Assembly: GCA_012841525.1 (NCBI GenBank) | Contig: DUUO01000029.1 | Span: forward strand, 1 to 41,090 | Source of the DNA: Clostridiales bacterium | GTDB taxonomy: Bacteria; Bacillota; Clostridia; Christensenellales; DTU072 | Direction of reading: 5' to 3' | Length of the DNA stretch: 41,090 nucleotides | In this document: positions 8,872 through 17,990 of the stretch, piece after piece | Layout: each line of letters starts with the position of its first letter | Position numbering within the stretch: position 1 is the first letter of the stretch | Position numbers and translations under genes: made by a program | Notes under the pieces: model-generated | Told to the model about the DNA's origin: nothing | Databases searched by the model: none | The model's input: only the letters and a program-made list of their open reading frames with translations

Positions 8872-11800
8872 TTGTATCCACTTTGCATATAAAGTCATAT
8901 TGCTGGTGACTACATCGTTTTCAAAATCCCATAAATTATCAAAAGTTTCTTCCTTGTACCAACCACCAAAAGTGTAACCATCTTTAACTGGATCATCTGG
9001 AGCATCTATTGTTTCATTTATTGAAACTACTTTAGAAAATGTTTGAGTATCAGTTTCTTCTGCAGAAGGAAATGTTTCAAAAGTTACTATGTATGTTTGT
9101 TCAATAGTTCCATATACAGTTATATTTCCAATTGTATCAGGATCAGGGAAAATAAATTCTAATTTATATTCTGGATTTTCATTATGATCTTCTCTGTCGT
9201 ACCAAGCCTTTGTCCTATAAGTTTTTCCTTCAAAAGCCCAAGATGCACTTTCAAGATAAATTGAAGCATCATCTAAAGAGTAGGTAGTTTTTGAAGGGAG
9301 TTGAAGATCAGTTGCACCTTCAGGCCAGCCTTGAATTACATATGTTATTGTATATTCTAGAGTTTCCCATTTTACATATAGATCGTAGTCTGTTCTTTGT
9401 CTTCCATCAAGTTTTGAATCTACAACTTTTGACTCTTCTGATAAACTAATATCAGTGTGCCAACTTACAAAAGTATAATGTTCTCTTGATGGAGCTTGTA
9501 ATAAAATATATTGGTCTTCGTTACTTTCGTGTTCGCTATTTTTAAATGATAAAGGATTATCTTGATGATTTGTTCCGCCACTTAAGTTATATTTAATATT
9601 AAAACTATGTTCAATCCAAGTTGCATATAAAGTCAAATCACCAGTTGAGCCTTTTGGTATATTTTCAATAACTTCACCAGTTTCACTATCAAGATGCCAT
9701 GAGCCAATATCGTGAAGATATAGTGTTCCATTTATTTCTTTTTCTATTCGATATTGATATAAAACTAGAGCTATTGTTGGTGTTTCAATATTGTATGTTT
9801 GTGGGAAGTTCTTTTCTTCTACAACTTCTATAGGAATATTTCCATATGTAATTGAATATGTAACTACACTCCATTTTGCATATATTTCTAAATTTTGGGT
9901 TGCAGGTGTAGAAAAATCAAATTCAACATCATTACTGTTATCGTCATCATTATCTACATCAAAATACCAGCCATCAAAAGTATAGCCGTTTTTTGTAGCG
10001 GCACTTGGGGCAGCCCCATTATTCCATGGATTTTGCATTTCAACTATGAAATTAAAATATCCTAATTCATCAGTATCTAGTTCATGAATTCCGCCTACAA
10101 GATTTACTTTAAGGGTAAATTCTCTTATTTTCCATTTTGCTTTTAATGCAATATTTCTAGTAACTTGTGTGTTAAAGTTAAAGCGTATATCTTCATTTGG
10201 TTCCCCAGTTTCTGGAATCTCATACCAATACACAAAATCATAAATTAATAGGGTGCTATCAGAGCCAGTTTGTTTAGTCGGATTATTTGGCCTTGCCCAA
10301 TTTGGTGATAATGCATCTTTGGTTTGTGGTGGAACTTCGCTACCACCATCAGAATCAAAAGTTAAGGTATATTGCTTTTTGTTAAAGCGTGCAAAAATAA
10401 CTTTGTTTTCAGTCGCTTTTGTTGAAAAATCAAAAACAACACCTTCATATTTTAAAGTGTACCAATTATCAAAAGTATAATGGGTAGGATATTCAAAATG
10501 TTCAGGATCTCCTGGTTTTTCCCAAGTTTCATCATAATTTGTTGTGCTTTCATATATGATGGTTTCACTAGAATTTGGATGCTTGAATGTTAGGGTATAT
10601 GTGTCAATTTGCCACTTTGCATAATAAGTTTTTGCACCAAAAGAACCTTTTGGAAGTTCAGTTACTACATCACCAGTAAATTCAGGATTGTCATACCAGC
10701 CTAAAAATTCATAACCTGTTCTTTTAGGATTAGTAAATGCATATGTTTCATCAGTGATTTTATATTTAGTTTTATTATTATTTGTAACTAAATGTTGTTC
10801 AGAACCAGATGTATATACCTCCCAAGTTATATCATATTCAACAGTTTTCCAAGTGGCTTGTAAAGATATGTTTTCTGTTGCAGGAGTATCAAAATCAAAG
10901 TTTGTTTGATGTCCTGGTATACGCCAGCCTAAAAATTCATATCCATCTTTTTGAGGATCTTCAGGCTTTTGACTAGACCATAAAACTCCATATTCTACAT
11001 CTCTTTCTATTGGATAATTTTCATTATCTAATTCATTTGATAATGTCATTGTATATGTTTCAGGCTCCCATGTAGCATAAATATGCATACCGTTTCCTGT
11101 TTCTTTTGCAGTTTTATTAAAGTCAAATTCAATATCATTGCTGTCATCGTTATCATTATTTACATCTAAATACCAAGCATTGAAAACGCAATGTGCTTTT
11201 GAAGGTGTGGGGATAGTATCAAACCAAAGTTCATCAAAGTTTTTAGTAATAATATTTTCTTTTCCTGTTTCAAACCCAGTTAGATATTCATCACTTTTTA
11301 ATATAAGAGTTAGGGTATATGTTGTTTTTTTCCATGTAGGTTTTAATATTAAATCAAAGGCTGGCATTATATTCTTTAATTTTGATAATGGATCATATGC
11401 TGAAACATCTGGATTAAAATATTCCCAAGAAACAAAAATGTGATCTTCATATTCATCACGAACATCAGGTAGCTCTGGTAAGGTATCGTTATAAGGCCAA
11501 CCAGTGCTCAAAATTTCTGGCTCTTGCTCATTTCCAGTTTTATAATATTTAATAGAGTAATTTGCTTTTTTCCATATTGCATAAATTGTTGTTTGAGTAT
11601 CTTCGCTTGCAAGAGTGTCCCAATCATATCGTGCGGTATTTTCTTGATCTATAGCCCAATAATCAATGGAATGTCCTTTTTTAGTAGGGGAAGCAAAACT
11701 ATCCTCACTCCAAGGAGTGCCATAATCTGCAAGAATGGTTTTAATTTTAATACCGCTAAATAAACCGCCATTTGCGTCTAAAGTTAGTTTATATTTTTTT

Positions 11801-13986
11801 GGTGTCCATTTTGCATATATTTCTAAATCTTGAACTGCAGGGGTAAAAAAATCAAAATCAATATCATTGCTGTCATCGTTATCATCATTTACATCAAAAT
11901 ACCAGCCAACAAAAGTATATCCTTCTTTTTGAGGTGTATTAAGAGGTTGTTTCCAAGTAGTGTTATATGAAGTAGTTGCAGTTTCAAAGGTAATTCCATC
12001 TGCCAAAAAAGTTAAAGTATATTTTTCTGGAGTAAATGAAGCTGTAATTTTTACATTTTTAGTGGCTCTTGCAGTCTCAAAAGAAAATGTTGTGCCATCT
12101 GTTTGTTCGTTATCTTTAACAACAAGCCAACCGTTGAAAGTGTAATGCTCTTTAGTTGGAACTGCATTATATGAAGGGATTTTATCTTTCCAATAGTTAT
12201 TATATTCTTCTTCATAAACACATCCTTCAGTAAATTCAGCATGAGTGCTACCATCTAATTTGATTGTAAGGGTATATTTTAGTTTTTCCCATCTTGCGTA
12301 AAGAGTATAGTTTTTAGTTATTTTAGTGTTTTCAAAATCAAACAAGACATCATTTTCAATATTTTCATCACCATCATCAATATACCAATTTATAAATACA
12401 TGTCCAGCTTGCATAGGATCTTTTGGTTTTGTTACTAAACCATCATATTCAATATCTTGAGATGGTAGATAACCAACTCCGCCTTCAATATATGTAATGA
12501 ATTTAACATTATATATTTTAATAGTCCATTTTGCATAAAGTGTTAAATTGTGAGTGCTTCCTTGTGGAATTTTTGTTATTTTGGAATTATCTTCAAATGT
12601 ATCTTTTGTATACCAACCGTTAAAATAGTATCCCGTTCTTTCAGCATTTTCTATAGATATCTCTTCACTTTCTATATCATATTGTGTGATGGTATTAGGA
12701 TTTATTACACCTTCATGATGTTCTTCTTTTAATCCATCTAGGAAAGAATATGTAATATTGTATGTTATCTTTTCCCATTTAGCATAAATTTTAGTTTCAT
12801 TTTCTCTTATTGCAAGATTTTGTGTTCCATCAAAAGAAAACTCATCTTCTAAAGATCCATCTTCATTTTTAATCTTAAACCAACCCTTAAATTCATAGCC
12901 TTTTCTATTTTCTATGTTTTCTGTAGGTTCCTTCCAAAGAGTATTAAAATTAGCCTTTATTTCTTTATTTGAAAGTGAGCCATAATTAAAATCTACTATT
13001 AATGCATATTGATTAATCTTAAATCTAGCCTCAAGAATTATATCTTGTTCTAAAGTTATTACTTCATCAAAATTGAAGGGAATGCCGTTTTGATAAAACC
13101 AACCGCTAAAAACATGTTCTTCTTTTTGTGGATCTATACTTGGTTTTGGAACTTTTGTTCCTATATTTACTATTTTTTCTTGATGCACTTCATTATCTAA
13201 CATAAAAGTAACTGTAACTTGTTTGCTTTTCTCAACAAATGTTGCGATAAATTCAGTATCTTCAGTGATCCTATATTCTGATATTCTAGGGCTAGTGCCG
13301 TCATTTAATGTCCAAGCATCAAATTCATATCTAAAAGTTTCATCTTCAGGTTTACTTGGATTTGTTAGTGGTGCAGATGCAAAATCACCATCTGCAACAT
13401 TTTGTGTTTTAACAATTGTATCATCATAATTTTTAAATGTAACTGTATGAATTTTTTTCCACTTTGCATAAATTTTGATGTTTTCGTTTACTTCGACACT
13501 ATTTAAATCTTCTATATATAAATTAAAGTTTGAATCTTCATACCAGCCATCAAAAATATATCCTTCTCTTTTTGGAGTTGGAATATCTTTTAGTTTAGTG
13601 CCTGCTACTAAAATTTGAGTATCAAAACTTTCAACTGGATATGCAAACCCTAAATCAAATGATGCAGTGTATAGGGGAACAGATTTAAAGATAGCCTTAA
13701 ATGTTATATCTTCAGTAATTTTATATTTTGAAAAATCAACAGTTTGTCCTGAATCTTTAATTACCCAATGTGAAAATTGTAATTGTTCAAATTCTTTAGT
13801 AATATTTGAAACTTTTGGTGGCTTTACATATTTTCCTTTTGTTACTTTTTGAGTGTCAATTATATTGTCTTCTGCTTCAAAAGTAACTGTATATTTTTTA
13901 CTAAGTATGACACCAGCAGCAATGCCACCTGCAAGGGCAAGCACTAAAATGACAGAAACTAAAATTATGACGGCTTTTTTACTCAT
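8866..13986 (-). CDS. Giant InlB/Flg_new (Listeria-Bacteroides) repeat surface protein
   Basis: 1706 residues. A signal anchor (about 5-28, followed by SKKY with no clear cleavage site) precedes 21 tandem repeats of about 70-88 residues that run to the last codon. The repeat pattern is [KT]YTLTF, a turn, W..P..P.K.GY.F.GW, then an acidic strand region and a closing LYAKW. Four repeats (7, 9, 12, 17) carry a Asp/Asn-rich loop like FDVNDDNDDSND, which resembles a calcium-binding loop. There is no LPXTG, choline-binding or other wall anchor, so tethering must be by the N-terminal helix. Such proteins are usually adhesins or stalks; the role here is inferred. The ATG has only a weak AAAGGT SD. 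It neighbours the surface hydrolases but is separated from them by a 290-base gap. Confidence 0.9.
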   Translation of the reverse strand: MSKKAVIILVSVILVLALAGGIAAGVILSKKYTVTFEAEDNIIDTQKVTKGKYVKPPKVSNITKEFEQLQFSHWVIKDSGQTVDFSKYKITEDITFKAIFKSVPLYTASFDLGFAYPVESFDTQILVAGTKLKDIPTPKREGYIFDGWYEDSNFNLYIEDLNSVEVNENIKIYAKWKKIHTVTFKNYDDTIVKTQNVADGDFASAPLTNPSKPEDETFRYEFDAWTLNDGTSPRISEYRITEDTEFIATFVEKSKQVTVTFMLDNEVHQEKIVNIGTKVPKPSIDPQKEEHVFSGWFYQNGIPFNFDEVITLEQDIILEARFKINQYALIVDFNYGSLSNKEIKANFNTLWKEPTENIENRKGYEFKGWFKIKNEDGSLEDEFSFDGTQNLAIRENETKIYAKWEKITYNITYSFLDGLKEEHHEGVINPNTITQYDIESEEISIENAERTGYYFNGWYTKDTFEDNSKITKIPQGSTHNLTLYAKWTIKIYNVKFITYIEGGVGYLPSQDIEYDGLVTKPKDPMQAGHVFINWYIDDGDENIENDVLFDFENTKITKNYTLYARWEKLKYTLTIKLDGSTHAEFTEGCVYEEEYNNYWKDKIPSYNAVPTKEHYTFNGWLVVKDNEQTDGTTFSFETARATKNVKITASFTPEKYTLTFLADGITFETATTSYNTTWKQPLNTPQKEGYTFVGWYFDVNDDNDDSNDIDFDFFTPAVQDLEIYAKWTPKKYKLTLDANGGLFSGIKIKTILADYGTPWSEDSFASPTKKGHSIDYWAIDQENTARYDWDTLASEDTQTTIYAIWKKANYSIKYYKTGNEQEPEILSTGWPYNDTLPELPDVRDEYEDHIFVSWEYFNPDVSAYDPLSKLKNIMPAFDLILKPTWKKTTYTLTLILKSDEYLTGFETGKENIITKNFDELWFDTIPTPSKAHCVFNAWYLDVNNDNDDSNDIEFDFNKTAKETGNGMHIYATWEPETYTMTLSNELDNENYPIERDVEYGVLWSSQKPEDPQKDGYEFLGWRIPGHQTNFDFDTPATENISLQATWKTVEYDITWEVYTSGSEQHLVTNNNKTKYKITDETYAFTNPKRTGYEFLGWYDNPEFTGDVVTELPKGSFGAKTYYAKWQIDTYTLTFKHPNSSETIIYESTTNYDETWEKPGDPEHFEYPTHYTFDNWYTLKYEGVVFDFSTKATENKVIFARFNKKQYTLTFDSDGGSEVPPQTKDALSPNWARPNNPTKQTGSDSTLLIYDFVYWYEIPETGEPNEDIRFNFNTQVTRNIALKAKWKIREFTLKVNLVGGIHELDTDELGYFNFIVEMQNPWNNGAAPSAATKNGYTFDGWYFDVDNDDDNSNDVEFDFSTPATQNLEIYAKWSVVTYSITYGNIPIEVVEEKNFPQTYNIETPTIALVLYQYRIEKEINGTLYLHDIGSWHLDSETGEVIENIPKGSTGDLTLYATWIEHSFNIKYNLSGGTNHQDNPLSFKNSEHESNEDQYILLQAPSREHYTFVSWHTDISLSEESKVVDSKLDGRQRTDYDLYVKWETLEYTITYVIQGWPEGATDLQLPSKTTYSLDDASIYLESASWAFEGKTYRTKAWYDREDHNENPEYKLEFIFPDPDTIGNITVYGTIEQTYIVTFETFPSAEETDTQTFSKVVSINETIDAPDDPVKDGYTFGGWYKEETFDNLWDFENDVVTSNMTLYAKWIQE

Positions 13987-14475
13987 GCTAAACCTTTAGA
14001 TAAAATTTTATATGCGCATACATATACATTATATTACAAAACATATGTTTTTCTCTAGTTGTACATTAAAAAAACACAATTTTCTAAAACTTAACATAAA
14101 AAACACAAAAACAAATGCTATTAATTGCAGCAATAATCAAGAAAAGCATGAAAAGGCGACAACCATACTTAACTTTTGAAAAAATTATAAAATACGCATC
14201 TCTAAACTTAACTTTATATTTAACTTTATAGAAAAAACATTAAAAAGGGTAGGCATCCTTAACTTTGGAAAAAATCTAAAATGCATATTTAAACTTAAAA
14301 CTTAACTTAGGAAAAATCCCAAAATTTGCATAACCATAATATTTAACTTTATGCTTAATTTTAAAAAACATTAAAAGCAGTAATCATTCTTAACTTTTGA
14401 AAAATAAAAAAAGCACTTACTTTTAGAAAAAATATTCAAAAATTTTGCGTAGTTGCACTTACCTTTAGACTTAAC
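13987..14475. repeat. Degenerate tandem repeats in the gap before the tRNA operon
   Basis: No gene is seen. From about 14155 there are roughly three diverged copies of a unit of about 95-125 bases sharing cttaacttttgaaaaa and acattaaaa. At 14443-14475, on the minus strand, a stretch reads gttaagtctaaaggtaagtg and then caactacgcaaaat. This matches the 61-bp unit at 3388 at 24 of 28 positions. Confidence 0.65.
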
Positions 14476-14510
14476 AAGACTTAACAATAATTTGGTGTAT
14501 AAAAAAATAG

Positions 14511-14539
14511 TTGACAAGGTTTTCCTTTACTGCTATCAT
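14511..14539 (+). promoter_or_regulatory. Strong promoter of the tRNA operon
   Basis: TTGACA at 14511-14516, a 17-base spacer and TATCAT at 14534-14539, with an extended TG-C just before the -10. The first tRNA begins 60 bases downstream. Confidence 0.85.
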
Positions 14540-14598
14540 AAAAAAGCATCTTATCGCAAGGTCGCTGAAAAGATGTGAATTTTGACAAAATAGAACGA

Positions 14599-14673
<75 letters not shown>

Positions 14674-14682
14674 AGAAATTGT

Positions 14683-14759
14683 GGCGATGTAGCTTAGTTG
14701 GCTAGAGCATTCGGTTCATACCCGAAGGGTCGTAGGTTCGAGTCCCACCATCGCTACCA
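14683..14759 (+). tRNA. tRNA-Met (CAT), elongator
   Basis: 77 bases with CCA encoded. The acceptor is GGCGATG/CATCGCT (first pair G-U) and the anticodon arm TTCGG-TTCATAC-CCGAA. The T-stem GTAGG/CCCAC has an A-C mismatch. The body closely resembles the elongator tRNA-Met of Bacillus and Clostridium rather than tRNA-Ile2, which would also carry a CAT anticodon. Confidence 0.9.
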
Positions 14760-14774
14760 TCGTTACAAAAAATT

Positions 14775-14849
14775 GGCTCCTTAGTCAAGAGGTTAAGACA
14801 CGGCCCTTTCACGGCTGAGACATGGGTTCGATTCCCGTAGGAGTCACCA
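14775..14849 (+). tRNA. tRNA-Glu (TTC)
   Basis: 75 bases with CCA encoded. The acceptor is GGCTCCT/AGGAGTC, and the anticodon arm CGGCC-CTTTCAC-GGCTG gives anticodon TTC. The T-loop is TTCGATT. Confidence 0.95.
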
Positions 14850-14860
14850 CTATATGTTGT

Positions 14861-14936
14861 GGGCGCATAGCTCAGCTGGGAGAGCGCTTGCCTTACAAGC
14901 AAGATGTCAGCGGTTCGAGCCCGTTTGCGCCCACCA
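14861..14936 (+). tRNA. tRNA-Val (TAC)
   Basis: 76 bases with CCA encoded. The acceptor is GGGCGCA/TGCGCCC, and the anticodon arm CTTGC-CTTACAA-GCAAG gives anticodon TAC. It is the last tRNA of the operon. Confidence 0.95.
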
Positions 14937-14943
14937 TATTATT

Positions 14944-14982
14944 AAATAGATAGTTAAGACGCATTTAACTATCTATTTTTTT
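14944..14982 (+). terminator. Terminator of the tRNA operon
   Basis: A perfect 14-bp stem, AAATAGATAGTTAA pairing with TTAACTATCTATTT around GACGCAT, followed by a T run. It starts eight bases after the last CCA. Confidence 0.92.
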
Positions 14983-14989
14983 ATGTACA

Positions 14990-15325
14990 TATAAGCAATG
15001 GATAAATTTTTTCTTGCGAGGAATAATAGAAACTTGTGATGAGGAAATAAAGACAATTGAAAATATAAACTCACTTATTAAGTCAGATGCAAAAAAGCTT
15101 TCAAAGAAAACTGAAACGGTTTCAATGGTTTTCGATTATATAAAAGAACATCCAATTATTTCTATAGGTGGCACTGCAAATGTTTTAGGTCTATCTTATA
15201 ACGCTGTTTCTAATGCAGTTAAAAAAATGGTTGAGGCTGGTATATTAACAGAAATAACCACAAAAGCTCGTAATAGAGTTTTTGAGTATTCAAAATATAT
15301 CCAGATATTAAAACCTGGTACTTAA
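14990..15325 (+). pseudogene. 5'-truncated Fic-family protein (C-terminal fragment)
   Basis: The frame encodes the C-terminal end of Fic (AMPylator/doc-fic) proteins: QWINFFLRGIIETCDEEIKTI, the helical segment after the Fic core, then a winged-helix stretch. The latter contains HPIISIGGTANVLGLSYNAV, then MVEAGILTEIT and RNRVFEYSKYIQIL. The catalytic HPFxxGNGRxxR motif and everything before it are missing. The homology begins upstream (14996) of the first usable start, a TTG at 15014 with no SD, and stops right at the tRNA terminator. So this looks like a remnant left by a deletion or insertion, not a small functional gene. The winged helix could still fold if it were translated. Confidence 0.75.
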
Positions 15326-15374
15326 TATAATTTTTTTATTTTAATATCTTTGAGTTTGATTGAATATATAAAAA

Positions 15375-16064
15375 CTAAATATTAAACAAGGCATCAAATT
15401 CGTGCTTGAGTCGTTTTGCAAAAGCAAGTGCCGTAACTAATATAAATAAAACTGCTATGCCTGCAACTACAATGGCATATATTTTTTCTTTTACACCAAA
15501 AATTATTGTTAATATATGTGGCACAATAGATGTTAATGCCATAAAAATTATACTTGCTGCATGCTTTTCAGGAAGTTTGAAGTTTATAAAAACATATACT
15601 GCAACTGTTATTAAACTGACTAAAAAGATAGTAGGTATAACATATGCAAAAACTATATCAGTATGTCCAGTGGCTTTTGCTATGAAATAACTAATAAAGG
15701 ATAAAGATATTGCTTGTATTAAAATTCTTTGAGGGAAAAATTTGGCACTATTAAGTGAAAGCCTAAGTAGAATATATAAATAAACAAGCACAGATATTGG
15801 AATATATGAATATCGTATATTCCAGCCAGTCAAAAATCCTTCAGTTAATAAAGCAGGAATTGATAGGGCAAGAAGAATGCTTAAATATATAGTGTCAAAA
15901 ATTGAATATGATAAAAACGATAAACTAGATCTTTTTGCAAAAAGTCTTGGAGTTTGATTAATGGTTAATTGACTAACTCCATGTTCAGAAAAGTTTATGC
16001 CACATAAAGGACAATAATCAGATCTAGTCATTATATTATGTTTACAATTTGGACATTTAATCAT
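15375..16064 (-). CDS. Zinc-ribbon multi-pass membrane protein
   Basis: 229 residues. A zinc ribbon opens the protein (C4, C7, C18, C21 in CPNCKHN and CPLCGIN), then a 25-residue linker and about six or seven hydrophobic helices (from about 49 to 218). The layout and the CPLCG start resemble the DUF6320-type zinc-ribbon membrane proteins of gut Bacillota, whose function is unknown to me. The ribbon is expected in the cytoplasm. No SD is visible before the ATG. It lies downstream of cysS, separated by a repeat-filled gap. Confidence 0.72.
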   Translation of the reverse strand: MIKCPNCKHNIMTRSDYCPLCGINFSEHGVSQLTINQTPRLFAKRSSLSFLSYSIFDTIYLSILLALSIPALLTEGFLTGWNIRYSYIPISVLVYLYILLRLSLNSAKFFPQRILIQAISLSFISYFIAKATGHTDIVFAYVIPTIFLVSLITVAVYVFINFKLPEKHAASIIFMALTSIVPHILTIIFGVKEKIYAIVVAGIAVLFILVTALAFAKRLKHEFDALFNI

Positions 16065-16080
16065 ATTTATTTTTATTGTT

Positions 16081-16230
16081 TTTTAGTTATATTTACTTAT
16101 TTGCTTTTAGCATATTTGGATGTAATTGATTTTTTAGTTATATTTACTTATTTGCTTTTAGAATGTTTGGGTATGTTTAGTTTTTTTAGTTATGCTTGTT
16201 TGTTTGTTTTTAGCATATCTGGGGGTATAC
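16081..16230. repeat. Three 51-52 bp tandem repeats
   Basis: Copies beginning tttagttat start at 16082, 16133 and 16185 and share atttacttatttgcttttag; the third is diverged. They sit in the 332-base gap between cysS and the zinc-ribbon membrane protein. The remainder of the gap (16230-16396) shows nothing recognisable. Confidence 0.8.
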
Positions 16231-16396
16231 AATTTATATTTTTATACAAGTTTCCAATCGCTTAAAGTTTATTTAATTTAATTGATTTGTCTTTAATATA
16301 ATTAAATATTTTTCAACCCGCGATCAACAAATCTTGGTATATATTTATCTTTTCTTTTTGGTTGCAATTATTTATTGTTGAGTTTAAGAAAATATT

Positions 16397-17782
16397 TTAA
16401 ACTTTCTTTTTAATTGTATATCCTTCTCTGGTGTCTAAAATTGAATAACCTTTTGCATCAATTTCATCTCTTATTGCATCTGCTTTTTTAAAGTCTCTTG
16501 CTTTTTTAGCCTCTGCTCTAGAGTTTGCAAGTGCTATTATTTCTTCTGGAATAGCATCTTCTTGTTCTTTTTTAATCTTATCGAAAGAAAGGGCTAAAAA
16601 CTTATCAAATCTTAAAGCAAGCTCATAGATATCTTTTGATTTAGGTTCCTTTATTGCTGTAAATAGTATACCAAGTGCCAAAGGTGCATTAACATCATCT
16701 TCTACTGCAGCAATAAATTTATCTTCATATTCTTTAATAATTTTAGGATCAGTTTTATTAGAAGATTCTTTATGTTCTAATAGAGCAGCATTAAGTCTTG
16801 CTCTTGCAGTTTTTGCCATATCCATACCTTCAAAAGTAAAGTTTAACTTTTTTCTGTAATGTGCATTTAGGCAAAAGTATCTAAAATCTAATGCATCATA
16901 TCCTCTATCTTCTAAATCTTTTATTGTATATGTATTGCCTAAAGACTTACTCATTTTGCCACCATCAACAAGCATAAATTCTGCATGCATCCAATAGTTT
17001 ACAGTTTGCTTATCAGCAAGTGCTTCATTTTGTGCTATCTCATTTTCATGGTGAATTGGTATATGATCTACACCCCCACTATGAATATCAAAAACTTCGC
17101 CTAAATATTTTTTGCTCATTGCAGAACATTCAATATGCCAACCAGGATATCCCATTCCCCATGGACTTTCCCATTGCATTATATGGCCTTTTTCTGCTTT
17201 CTTCCAAAGTGCAAAATCTTCAGGACTTCTTTTTTCAGTATCAACAGCAATTCTTGCTCCTGCTACTTGTTCATCTAATTTTTTACCACTTAAATTTCCG
17301 TATTTTTCAAATTTAGAAACATCAAAATATATGCCATCGCTAGTTTCATATGCATAACCTTTATCAAGTAGGGCTTTTACAAAATCGATCATTTCATCTA
17401 TGTGATCAGTTGCTTTTGCCACAATTTCTGGAGTTTGAATGTTTAACTTTTTTAAATCTTCAAAAAATACTTTTGTATAATAATCTGCAATTTCTAATGG
17501 AGTCTTTTTTTGTGCTTTTGCAGCAACAGCCATTTTATCTTCACCATCATCACTATCTTCCATAAGGTGACCAACATCAGTTATATTCATAACACCTTTA
17601 ATTTTATGGCCAGTAATTTGTAATGCTCTTCTAATTAAATCTGTAAAGATATATGTACGTAAATTTCCAATATGTGCATAGTTATATACAGTAGGGCCAC
17701 AAGAATACATTCTAACGATGTTTTTATCAATTGGCTTAAATTCATCTTTTTGTCTTGTTAATGTATTATATATTTTTAACAT
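16397..17782 (-). CDS. cysS: Cysteinyl-tRNA synthetase
   Basis: Class I aminoacyl-tRNA synthetase charging tRNA-Cys with cysteine. The 461 residues are the standard length. The first signature is HIGN (37-40, the usual CysRS variant of HIGH) and KMSKS is at 276-280. Zinc ligands can be placed at C28, C219, H244 and E248 (PIHHENE). The C-terminal helical domain with KKARDFKKADAIRDEI is present. AGAGG lies five bases before the ATG. It follows cysE on the same strand after a 208-base gap, the Bacillus order. No T-box motif is present in that gap. Confidence 0.97.
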   Translation of the reverse strand: MLKIYNTLTRQKDEFKPIDKNIVRMYSCGPTVYNYAHIGNLRTYIFTDLIRRALQITGHKIKGVMNITDVGHLMEDSDDGEDKMAVAAKAQKKTPLEIADYYTKVFFEDLKKLNIQTPEIVAKATDHIDEMIDFVKALLDKGYAYETSDGIYFDVSKFEKYGNLSGKKLDEQVAGARIAVDTEKRSPEDFALWKKAEKGHIMQWESPWGMGYPGWHIECSAMSKKYLGEVFDIHSGGVDHIPIHHENEIAQNEALADKQTVNYWMHAEFMLVDGGKMSKSLGNTYTIKDLEDRGYDALDFRYFCLNAHYRKKLNFTFEGMDMAKTARARLNAALLEHKESSNKTDPKIIKEYEDKFIAAVEDDVNAPLALGILFTAIKEPKSKDIYELALRFDKFLALSFDKIKKEQEDAIPEEIIALANSRAEAKKARDFKKADAIRDEIDAKGYSILDTREGYTIKKKV

Positions 17783-17990
17783 TTCTACCTCTTATTTTTT
17801 TATTTTACTTTATTTATATGTATATTCTTATTTTATTTTATTAGATCATAATTATATAACTTTAGTTTTTTTGAGTTTTATACAATCATTTAGTATATAT
17901 TAAACTTTTGAACTTTTAACAATCATCTTGTATATATGAGATCTTTCAAACTTTTAACAATCATTTAAGATCTTTTGACTTTATATAACT

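Noticed and set aside
8866..13986. Antisense open frames across the repeat-protein gene (for example 9791-9985, 11138-11443)
   Set aside because: They mirror the repeated codons of the real gene, lack SDs and have no recognisable product.
14683..14759. tRNA-Ile2 (CAT anticodon modified to lysidine)
   Set aside because: The body sequence and acceptor match elongator tRNA-Met of Bacillota rather than tRNA-Ile2.
17783..17990. T-box leader before cysS
   Set aside because: No TGGNACCGCG-type antiterminator bulge or terminator is present on the minus strand; only a diverged tandem repeat is seen.
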